Program-made: the position numbers and the translations under genes
Shown here: one piece after another, positions 24,518-33,539 of the stretch
Position numbering within the stretch: the first letter of the stretch is position 1
Layout: every line of letters begins with the position of its first letter
Notes under the pieces: generated by a model
Told to the model about the DNA's origin: nothing
Database searches by the model: none
The model's input: only the letters and a program-made list of their open reading frames with translations
Origin: Icerya purchasi
Taxonomy: Eukaryota > Arthropoda > Insecta > Hemiptera > Monophlebidae
DNA length: 64,000 bases
Reading direction: 5' to 3'
NCBI GenBank assembly: GCA_039619475.1
Contig: CM077115.1
Location: 513,194,815-513,258,814, forward strand

Positions 24518-25139
24518 AGTAAAATTGTGTGAAAGGTAGTAAAACACTAGAAAAACGATGTGAAATAACATAAATTGATGAAAAAATAGTGCAAAAAGGA
24601 CCTAAAACAGAAGAACATGTTAAGAAATAGTCGAAAATAATTAGTAAAATTGTGTGAAAGGCACTAAAATCACCAGAAAAACGATGTGAAATAACATAAA
24701 TTGATGAAAAAATAGTGCAAAAAGGACCTAAAACAGAAGAACATGTTAAGAAATAGTCGAAAATAATTAGTAAAATTGTGTGAAAGGCACTAAAATCACC
24801 AGAAAAACGATGTGAAATAACATAAATTGATGAAAAAATAGTGCAAAAAGGACCTAAAACAGAAGAACATGTTAAGAAATAGTCGAAAATAATTAGTAAA
24901 ATTGTGTGAAAGGCACTAAAATCACCAGAAAAACGATGTGAAATAACATAAATTGATGAAAAAATAGCGCAAAAGGTCCTAAACAGAAGAACATGCTAAG
25001 AAATAGTCGAAAATAATTAGTAAAATTGTGTGAAAGGCACTAAAATCACCAGAAAAACGATGTGAAATAACATAAATTGATGAAAAAATAGCGCAAAAGG
25101 TCCTAAACAGAAGAACATGCTAAGAAATAATGGAAAACT
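24518..25139. repeat. 124-126 bp tandem array, five units (right)
   Basis: Mirror of the left array but with one additional unit of the second type (three rather than two), giving the 126 bp offset between the arms. The change is most simply an unequal exchange or replication slippage after the arms became identical. Confidence 0.92.
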
Positions 25140-25225
25140 GGTTACAATTAGTTAGAAACGAGGAAAAATGATGTAATAGTGTTATAGCATAAGAAAATTG
25201 TAAAAGAAGAAAATGTTTATTACAT

Positions 25226-25654
25226 GTCTGTGCAACGGCGAGTGAAACCAGGGCGATGAACGATGAAGTGCTGATTGATAAACGTTTATAGGAGTTCCTT
25301 GCTCCCGCCAGCTTAAAAGGAATGGTTACAGAGATGTTTAAAGATTTCCTTAGTGTACAGGGTATGTCTGTAAATGTGTTGGGAAAACGTTAAGTAAATG
25401 TCTCGGGTCTTACAGATTCTCTTGTTAAACGACTGTATGATAGTCTGTTGAGAATATTAAGTGGAACCTCCAGCAGCAGGTGGGCGAATACAAAAAAAAT
25501 CATGTTGATGCATTAGATCAAGCGTTCAAAGATGTGACTTTTAAATCCCAATAATCAAATGGAGATCACGATTGCAGTCCTACAACGTTCAATGGCTGCG
25601 GCGATTGCTAAGCTGTATGTGTGCATTGCTGAAGTGGAAGGATTGAAAGCATAA
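25226..25654 (+). pseudogene. decayed coding sequence, right-arm copy
   Basis: Inverted duplicate of 19700-20128, with the same stops and frame changes. It ends in EVEGLKA followed by TAA at 25652-25654. Function unknown. Confidence 0.4.
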
Positions 25655-26273
25655 ATAATGATGGTTATCACTAGCAACGATCGAAATATTAAAGAGTTGT
25701 AAGAAAAAACCTAACAAAGATGATGAAAGAATGATGAAAATTGTGAGAAAGGTGGTAAAAACACTGGAAAAAATGGCATTAAATAGCAAAAATTGACTGA
25801 AACGGTGTAAAAGTATTAAAATGTAGGAAAAACGAAGAGAAATGTTGGAAAATTGGTTATAATTAGTCAAAAGTGATGAAAACGTTTACCACATGTCAAT
25901 GTCACTGCTTTTACATCTAAAATATTGCAAAGGTAAAACTCAATGTCTAAGTTGTGAGGGTAATGTGATTATTCTTTGTTAACCTCTTTATCATGCACAT
26001 ATCAAACATAACAAAATATATATTTTTACCTCTCTCATTCTATAACTGTATCTGTACCTGTGTTCACGCATGAACGGATGTTTTCTACTAACACACTCAT
26101 ATATTTTACATGCATCCATACTCACCCACAAACACACATCATCTCGCATATAATGACAATACAATTTCACCATGCATCTCTCTCTTCATAATCATGAATT
26201 CTAATCATAGTCATCATCCTACATTTCAAAAATAATAGTATGAGGGAAATTTAAAGAAAAAATGTCAAATAAA

Positions 26274-27434
26274 TCATCTTGGGACAATGCAAAGGGTGAG
26301 ATAATAACTTTGCTAGCATGAATGTATATTTAGACTAATTTCATAACGTTGAAATGAATGATAATGGTATATAGCATGAACGGAATGGAATGAAGGATTC
26401 ATTATGATTAAAAATGTGTTGTTGTTTTGTATGACTTTGTAATAATGACAATACAGAAAAAACATTATGGATGATTGGAAAAAACTGTATGAGAGAATAA
26501 TTGATTTTAGGTAATAAAATAGTATACTTCGATTAATTTTAAAACATGTTGTAGGATTTTTTCAGAAATGTACAAAAGGAATGTAAAGATTGATATATTA
26601 ATTTTAATAGCATGAACAGATATTTAGATTAATTTCGTGTTATATTATTAAATTTTGAAGTTTGTTAGCGTGAGGGAAAAGGAGTGGTTGCTACAGTATG
26701 AGTATAACGAATCAAGTGTTTTCATAGATTAGTGATTATATAGAAGAAAAAATTATGTATGATCGGCTTTGTTATTGAAAAAATAGTATGCTTGGACTAA
26801 TTTAAAAAAATGCATGATAGGTTATTGGAAGCATATGGTGTGTATTCATAGATGTCGTGATTGTATTGCTTTTGTCATGTATGGAAAATAAAAAAATTAA
26901 AAACACTACTACAATTTCATGATGGTAAAAAAAAAAAAAATGAAAAAAAAAATGAATTCATGATGTAATTATGAGGAGTGACTTCGTCATGTATGTTTAC
27001 AATAATATGTTTTCTATAGGTTAACTATTTGTGAATTCAGAAAAAAATTTGAATGATAAAAATGATATGTATGATAGATTAAAAAAATAATATGTTTGTT
27101 TTGAAAAATGAGTTAATGCCTTGTACAGAGATGATTAATTTTTTGGAAATGATAAAATATACTTAATTTGATTCTTAAATAATTATGCATGATTTGAAAT
27201 TTGGAAAACTTGGAAGAATGGAACGAAGAGAATTTTTTTACAATTTCAGGAAAAACTATGTTATGATAAGTGACCATGAAAGAGATGTATTCGTGGTAAT
27301 GAAGCAAGTAGTGTCTGTGGGCTATAAATGTATGTACGATATATTACAAAAGATTTGAACAAATGTTTGTGTAACAAATGAATAAAAATATAGTTGGGTT
27401 AATTTAGTAACACAGAGAAAAAATATTATAGTGT
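26274..27434. repeat. decayed repeats, right-arm mirror
   Basis: Inverted copy of 17920-19080, with the TATATTTAGACTAATTT block near 26326 and related blocks spaced 160-190 bp. Confidence 0.6.
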
Positions 27435-27529
27435 TGGCGAGGTTAGTAATGTATGTTTAGAGGTCTTGACAGTGGGGGCGCCAGTGGTAATAGTGGCGAG
27501 AATGAACGAAAAAAGAAAATAATAATCTT

Positions 27530-27831
27530 TTAGTCAACCTTTTTATGTTTGATGTGATAATTGTTCACAGATAGAAACATGTATCTTCGACGTTTTTTAT
27601 AATCAAGCTGTTGTTCTCGAGAATATATCTCCCACTCGTATGTTGCAACTCTGATCTGCTTGTGCTAGTTCGTTTTTTTTCTTTGAACATGCTGTGTCTC
27701 GTAAACTACTAGGTTTTCTACCTGTTGCTCTATTGATCAACACACCTCATAGACGAATTCTTCATCATGCTCATGCTCGTAACATGGTAGAAGTGATTTT
27801 ATCATATCATCCGGTTTTAATCTATCTGTAG
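27530..27831 (-). pseudogene. out-of-frame continuation, right-arm copy
   Basis: Mirror of 17523-17824 with the same frame breaks, so the disruption predates the duplication or the homogenisation of the arms. Confidence 0.45.
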
Positions 27832-28665
27832 AAATGCATAAATGTCTCCAACACAACTTGGAAATAATGTAATTATCATTTCTTTGGTGGCTGTAATGAA
27901 CAACTGACTTAAATCATTTATATTGAGATTATTCATAAGCTTCAGCGGATGGAAAACATGATCGTACCAGGCCTTCATTACCATAACGTTTTTCGCTGCA
28001 CAATGAAAACTATCATTCTCATTATGATGTTTACAGGTTATCAAATTGCTTATATCAAAATACTCTTCATGTAGATTCTCAATACTATGTAGTCGAAAGA
28101 CTTTATCCATATTAACGATTCCATAGTCTAAATCACTCAACAATTCAGACTTTTCGTTAAGTTCCATTAGTATAAGTTTAGCATATACCGTTAAAATATA
28201 TATGCGAGCTCTCGGTTTTTGAGATATTATCGTGAATATATCGCGTGCCATAAATGTTTCTTCCCGACAGGGAAATAATGAAGGATTTTTCAAGTGATGA
28301 CTCATCGAAGAACATTGTAAATGTGGCGTTTTTGATGAATGCCATGCTCTGCTTGGCTTATACAGTGTATGCAAACACTTTCCGCCAGACATATCAATCA
28401 TTGCTAGTTCGGTTACTCGAAAACCATAATCACAATCTATATGGATGCTGATATCTACAAAATATTCCGCTATATCTGCTTGTTCTGATAATAATACAGG
28501 ACCAATGATATTATGTACAGAAGATGTTGATCCTTCTGCTGTATAACCATCATCTGATTGCTGTGATTGAGGTGATGAAGTTGTATGCGAGACACTATCA
28601 CTCGAAAATGAATTCTGAATAAATTCGTCGACTTTAATATCAATCGAATCGGTATTGTTATTCAT
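27817..28665 (-). CDS. 282-residue protein, second copy in right arm
   Basis: This is the inverted duplicate of the left-arm ORF with the same translation throughout. Both copies are transcribed toward the central loop. Two identical copies of an already damaged gene suggest that the arms share a very recent origin or are kept equal by gene conversion. Flanking decayed repeats occur on both sides, as in the left arm. The exonuclease-like reading (D71, H221-x-A223) carries the same uncertainty as for the first copy. Confidence 0.55.
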   Translation of the reverse strand: MNNNTDSIDIKVDEFIQNSFSSDSVSHTTSSPQSQQSDDGYTAEGSTSSVHNIIGPVLLSEQADIAEYFVDISIHIDCDYGFRVTELAMIDMSGGKCLHTLYKPSRAWHSSKTPHLQCSSMSHHLKNPSLFPCREETFMARDIFTIISQKPRARIYILTVYAKLILMELNEKSELLSDLDYGIVNMDKVFRLHSIENLHEEYFDISNLITCKHHNENDSFHCAAKNVMVMKAWYDHVFHPLKLMNNLNINDLSQLFITATKEMIITLFPSCVGDIYAFLQID

Positions 28666-29157
28666 GTTTGAATAATATTTTTAACTTTTTACTAAGAATG
28701 TAGAAAATTATTACTTTTAATGTTAGAGCAAACTTTTATTAATGCGTGAAGAACACAGCTTCAACAAATTCTACACGTTTAATGTAACACTAATACTGAC
28801 TGCCTGAACAGATCCTTTCGAGATTCTAGCTCGATGCATGTCTTTGAAGAGGGCGGGTTGCACCAGAAAAACCACATTCCTTTGGTGAAAGCTGGTTGCA
28901 TACGCAAATGAACGAAATTTACAGGTGATCTTTAGGTTATGGGTGTTTGTGTGTAGGTGTGTACATGTCAACCGGTTTTTCTACAAAAGATATGAAGGAG
29001 AAGATCCGGGCAGACTCGATGACCTTGACACAAGATCGAAATCAACGACATAGCAACATTCATGCAAGGAAATAAGCAGAGTACCTTTGAATTATGAGCG
29101 TATGCGGACATATTGGGGGAAAATATGGAAGATATTGAGAAAAAAAAAATATATTTA

Positions 29158-29878
29158 GAGTTTGAAAAAAATGAAATAATCTTAAACTAACAGATTCGAA
29201 AAAAATTATTATGAATGATGAGAAAATCATTGTTAGCAGATGGATGCGTGGGAATGAATGGTATGGATTCACCGTAGTTTCAGGGGGGGGGGGGGGGGGG
29301 AGGATGTACTCATGAAAAATAATAGAAAAGAATTTAAGTTTGTGTAGGGTGGATAGGGGAGAGGGAAAATATGAAACAGCGTTAAATAAAAATATACTCG
29401 AATTAATTTTTGAATACTTACGATTGGAAAAAGACTTTAGAGGGGAAAAAATATATTTTAGACTAATTCCATAATACATAGACATGAAAAATTATTATGA
29501 ACAATATGAGGAATACCGTTAGAAGATGTTTACGTAATCATACTAGTGAAGATATCAATGGATTTATTTTTAGAACCTGAGAAAAAATAAAATAAGAAAA
29601 TTATCAACGGACGGAGGAAATGATTGGAAGCGAAAAAAAATATAATTAGGCTGATTCTATAATATTAGACTTGAAAAAGTTATTATGAACGACAAGAGAA
29701 CTACTGGTAGCAGATGAGTGCGAGGGAACATTATGTGCGAATGAAAGAGTGGCTAATACATTGACAGATTAATTTTTAGAATCGGAGAAACAAAACAGAA
29801 GAAATAAACAGAAGCGTAAAAGAAAAATATAGTTAGGCTAATTCTATAATATTTTGACTCGAAAATAAAATATGTACG
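29158..29878. repeat. decayed ~180-190 bp repeats, right arm
   Basis: Inverted copy of the left-arm array at 15480-16200, including the TTAGGCTAATTCTATAATAT blocks near 29833 and 29646. The poly-G tract at 29283-29300 lies inside it. Confidence 0.7.
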
Positions 29879-29888
29879 AAGTGGTGGT

Positions 29889-29889
<1 letters not shown>

Positions 29890-29924
<35 letters not shown>
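29890..29924. repeat. (TG)n microsatellite, right arm
   Basis: Mirror of the left-arm (CA)n tract. It appears equal in length to its partner, although microsatellites normally change length quickly, which fits very recent duplication or homogenisation of the arms. Confidence 0.9.
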
Positions 29925-30757
29925 TATCGCGGTGTTTATTTCGGTGGTGACGGAGCGTGCATGGAATAGTACAGTGTACCTTTGTACAGGTTAACTCAAT
30001 GCTTGATATGTGTGCAAGAATGGACGGTGTGCTTTTGCAATGAACAGAGAATACGTAAAAATAAAAATAAAAAAATATCAATGGATTAAGTATAAGATCG
30101 GAAGCGGAAAAAGACGAAAAATATATATCAGGTGGCGGTGTATATGTGTGCGTGTGTGAACGTGTAGCGATCGTGAACAGGTTTCTATCGGTGGCGTGTG
30201 AGAGTGAGCATAGATGATCGGCTGGTTAATTTCGAACAAACGACTGGAATTCACCTCACCTGGTGACAGTTTCAACTAGTTGCTGGAACATTTAAATATT
30301 ACCATTACAGCCGCGCTCGCGCTTACATAATACATCCCGTAGCAGCACACTCGCCCGCTCTCATTCGACTGATTGAACAATCGAATATTTTCTTTAAAAA
30401 TAAAATTTTTTGAAAAAAAAAATGCTGGAACGGAGCACGACTCGGAAAATTCCATTAAATTTTGGGTTCTAAGTGTTGAGATTCAAACGTTTTTATCACT
30501 CCGGCAAAATTTTACCCCTCCCAACCTCGAAAAATGAAAATTAAAAAGTATGCTACATATATTACACACAGAGTCATGTATAATACATACACATGATGAT
30601 AGAAGGCGCGGGTATAGGAAAGCGAGTACACTTTCATGGCGGCTAATGCTATGTTGAATATATGCGTGGAAACGGTGCGAGCGCATTTACAGATAACAGT
30701 ATGAACGGGGAATCGGGAAAATTTGAAGAAATTTTGGGGAAACATGGGTGAATTTTA

Positions 30758-31047
30758 ACCATATGGATACAAATTGGGGTGAACTTTCAGCACCTGTACA
30801 CTAATTGGGGTGGATTTTGTCTACCTTGATGGGAATTAGGGATCGAATTAGGGGAACTGTCCAGGAAAATGGGGGGGGGGGGACTTGGGTTAAATTTGAT
30901 CGCATGGACATAAATTGGGGTAACTTTGGGCTCTAAAAGAGAAAATGGGGTTAATTTTTAGCACCTGGACATAAATTTGGGTGAATTTTGGACATCTGGA
31001 CACAAATTGGGGTGAGTTTTGAGCACCTGGATGAGAATTTGGGGTGA
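30758..31047. repeat. subterminal 30-32 bp repeats, right arm
   Basis: Reverse complement of the left subterminal array, with the blocks AAATTGGGGTGA and AGCACCTGGACA repeated at 30-32 bp. The internal homopolymer (12 G at 30871-30882) has the same length as its left partner (12 C). Confidence 0.8.
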
Positions 31048-31156
31048 AATTTCAGCAGCTGCCCTGGAAAATTGGGGGAAACCTGGACACTCGGGGTACC
31101 TACCCCCGGGGGAAATCGGGGGAAACTGGCCCAGCTCAAACATTTATACACTACTG

Positions 31157-31504
31157 ATTACTACGGTTATTTTATTAATTTCTGGGGTAAGTAAATACAC
31201 CGCTTCTGTTACTCCACTTTTTGCGTTATTGAAGAATATACCTGTTACGAAAATAGCTTGAGTTTTATCTTTTTTACCCTTTAATTAAAACATGTTTTTT
31301 AGTTTCTATTCAACATAGCTTCTATATTTAAATTAGCTCATAGTATACACATGCTCACACGCAATCGAAAGGTCGAATTGTGGTAACTGTACACGTTATG
31401 ACGTCAGGTATTGTAATAGCTTTCTTTATAAAAATGTTCATCAAAACGGTCCATATTGTTACAACTTATTTAAAAAAGTTTGAAATTTTCGGATTTAAGA
31501 CGAA
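31157..31504. other. Helitron body right of the palindrome
   Basis: Begins with the right copy of the ATTA duplication and continues the interrupted host sequence (CTACGGTTATTTTATT). No gene. This is part of the host Helitron-type sequence split by the palindromic element. Confidence 0.5.
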
Positions 31505-32045
31505 TTTATGAAGAAAATTCATTTTTTTTTCCGTTTTTGGTTCAGAAGGAGGGTTTAAATAATTTTTTATCCGTGATTTTTGAATTTTATAAAAGGGCTC
31601 CTGTGTTTTGTTTTATATTTTGAATTTAGCTTTTAAAGGGTTATCGGGTGATGAGATGAATTTTTAAGGGTGATTTTTGAGGTCATTCTGAATTCCATAT
31701 TACATATATATATATAAAACAAAGTCGGATTAGTTATACCACTTATAACTCAAGGATGGCTGGACAGATTTTTATGATCTTTGATTTGTTGAATTTGTCT
31801 CCGCTCCGAATAGCAGAGTACGAAGTAAAAAAAATATTTATGAAGAAAATTCTTTTTTTTTTTTGCTGTTTTTGGGCCAAAAAGGGGGTTTAAATAATTT
31901 TTTAACTGTAATTTTTGAATTTCCATAAAGGGCTCTTGTGTTTTGTTTTATATTTTGAATTTCGCTTTTAAAGAGTTATCTGGTGACAAATTACGATTTT
32001 TTTAAGGGTATTTTTGAGGTCGTTCTAAATTCCATATTATATATT
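31505..32045 (+). repeat. direct duplication, period about 332 bp
   Basis: The block TTTATGAAGAAAATTC followed by GGGTTTAAATAATTTTTTA, GGGCTC, TGTGTTTTGTTTTATATTTT and GAGGTC...TTCCATATTA occurs at 31505-31690 and again at 31837-32042. A Helitron-like head lies between them, so this may record one Helitron copy inserted into or joined to another of the same family. Confidence 0.75.
31695..31800 (+). mobile_element. second Helitron-like 5' head
   Basis: Starts in a TATATATATATAAAAC run and contains CTTATAACTCAAGGATGGC, then TGGACAGATTTTTATGATC. This matches the typical arthropod Helitron head (self-similar to CTCCTAAACGGCTGGACCG at about 13946). The nearest 3' end downstream is the hairpin and CTAG at 32605. 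Confidence 0.55.
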
Positions 32046-32574
32046 CTAGACGGTTTTTTGCGGCCCAGGATAATCGCTCAGTTTAAAGTTGTGAATTGTC
32101 ACAGATAGAAGTTGAATTGTAATTTATGATCCAATTGCGATAAGTTAACCCGTTTCCGAACTATTGTAGAAATAAATATTTTTGTTGTTTCTGAACTATC
32201 TTATTGGGATTCTGTATTTTATAGTGTGTGCGGAATCTTAAAAACCGGTATAAATTTACTTTAAGAAATTAGAGATCATTAGAAACACGTTTTTTCGTGT
32301 ATAGCCCATCATCAGCTAACTGCATAAAGTACACACTCTATTTAATAAAGTATATAAATTGAGTATTTACTTTAAATTTTTAATAGAAATTTATACTGAT
32401 TTTTGTTACTAAGCTGAACAATACCTTGCTGCCACGTGAACTATATTCATTTCAATGTAATTAAAATATTTGTCTTTTTGGTTTTTGCACATTTATTGAA
32501 CTTAATTCATTTTGAGTATTAATAAAAATTAAATTTAATTCATCTAATAAGTTAACACAAAATTTAATATTTCT

Positions 32575-32605
32575 GTGGCGGTACGAAGTTCGCCGGGTCA
32601 GCTAG
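32575..32605 (+). mobile_element. Helitron 3' terminus
   Basis: GTGGCGGTACGAAGTTCGCC forms a short stem (GGCG with CGCC), followed by GGGTCAG and the terminal CTAG, with T as the next host base. This hairpin plus CTRR-T arrangement is the hallmark of Helitron 3' ends. Confidence 0.8.
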
Positions 32606-33520
32606 TTTATATATATATAAAACTCGGCCATTTTGGTCTTGCAAGGGGCTGTGCCCCTTGACCCCTCTTGCTCATATTTCTATCTCTTTCTCTTCTGTAC
32701 TTTGTATAAAATGATCAAAATTTACAACGTAATTCTAAATCGGTTCATATGAATATAATAACATAATCACAAAAATCCTTTAAAATATAACAAACGTTAC
32801 ATAATTATTACAGCAAATTACTCAGTGCTAAACTCGAAGACAGGGATTTGCCAACTAGAACAAGAACGTACAGGACCAGAAATTGCGATAAACCTTGCTA
32901 TGTACGATCTAGGGGGATTATTAGTAAAATAGACAATGCAGAAGAAGAGGTATTAATAAAATTAATGGGGAAGATACCAAAGGAAATTCGAAATGAAAAA
33001 AATCTGGAGATATGGAAAAACAATGTTAAAATCTGGTTGATAGCTTAGTGTAATGAGCAACAAAAATAATAACAAAAAAAAAAAGTATTGTTTACGTTGA
33101 CATGAGACTCGTTATTATCTCCAGTTTTAAACTGCTAATGAGAGAGAGGTAGTTGTATAAAAATTATATTCTATTATTGTAATATATAAGTTATCATATT
33201 AAGGTATTGGTAATAGGAAATATTATTTTAGATGATGGTATAATTGTAATATAAATGATAAATAATGAGAGTGTGGATTTTATAGTATAGTAACATATAA
33301 GTTAATAATTTTTATGCTGTAACAGAAAGTAGTACTTAAGTTAAGTTGATGTTATATTGTACAAATAAATTATATAATTATGTTGGGAACCCACAGACAG
33401 GCTAGTGCCTTGTGGGACCCGAAAATTATTATTTAAAAGAAAAAAAACCTATAAAATTTTGATATTTTTTGGGACATTTATTCTAATGAGGGTAGCCTTA
33501 GAATTACGTTGTAATTAATA
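32606..33520 (+). repeat. repeat unit, copy 2 (right of Helitron)
   Basis: Starts TTTATATATATATAAAACTC directly after the Helitron end. It shares with copy 1 the GCAAGGGGCTGTGCCCCTTG block, the TACAACGTAATTCT block and the closing GAATTACGTTGTAATTAATA. It is longer than copy 1 because it carries about 500 bp more between the internal inverted repeats, including a short ORF (32848-33048, basic, unrecognised; it contains LMGKIPKEIRNEKNLEIWKN). Without the Helitron, copies 1 and 2 would be directly adjacent. Confidence 0.75.
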
Positions 33521-33539
33521 TATATAAATACTTAAACCG

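Larger units (their letters stand above)
14202..31156. mobile_element. 17 kb palindromic mobile element, superfamily unknown
   Basis: Two arms of 8.1-8.3 kb are inverted copies around a 551 bp AT-rich loop. The ends are CAGTAGTGTATAAATG on the left and CATTTATACACTACTG on the right. ATTA lies directly outside each end, consistent with a 4 bp target duplication. Joining the flanks gives AAATGATTACTACGGT, which closely matches AAATGATTACCACGGT, a related sequence 50 bp to the left (about 14147-14162); this looks like a paralogous empty site. Gene content is meagre: one 282-codon ORF per arm plus coding remnants. Long arms, subterminal repeats and a repeat-rich centre recall Foldback-type elements. 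A 4 bp duplication and CA-starting ends also occur in CMC/Chapaev elements, but no transposase was found. Confidence 0.85.
22891..31156 (-). repeat. right arm of the palindrome
   Basis: This is the 8,266 bp inverted copy of the left arm. ORFs in the compared regions translate identically, including the 282-residue protein. The C/G tract at 29283-29300 is 4 bases longer than in the left arm, which fuses two short frames that are separate on the left. The tandem array holds five units rather than four. The inner end, CAGCAAAAGGAACAACGG, pairs with CCGTTGTTCCTTTTGCTG at 22322-22339. Confidence 0.95.
13900..32605 (+). mobile_element. composite Helitron-type insertion
   Basis: The 5' end begins TC directly after an A (A at 13899, TC at 13900-13901) and contains CTCCTAAACGGCTGGACCG and ATTTTGATGAAATTT, a head typical of arthropod Helitrons. 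The 3' end has a short hairpin (GGCG...CGCC, about 32577-32594), a few bases, then CTAG at 32602-32605 followed by T. Helitrons insert between A and T without target duplication, which fits both ends. No Rep/helicase is encoded inside. Most of the 18.7 kb is the palindromic element inserted later, and a second Helitron-like head lies at about 31695. The two outer ends may therefore come from one element or from two overlapping insertions. Confidence 0.65.

Noticed and set aside
14202..31156. The palindrome as a pure assembly or chimeric-read artefact
   Set aside because: The outer flanks differ, a 4 bp direct repeat borders both ends, the joined flank matches a nearby uninterrupted relative, and the arms carry distinct length variants. 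An artefact would not normally create these together. Long-read confirmation is still needed.
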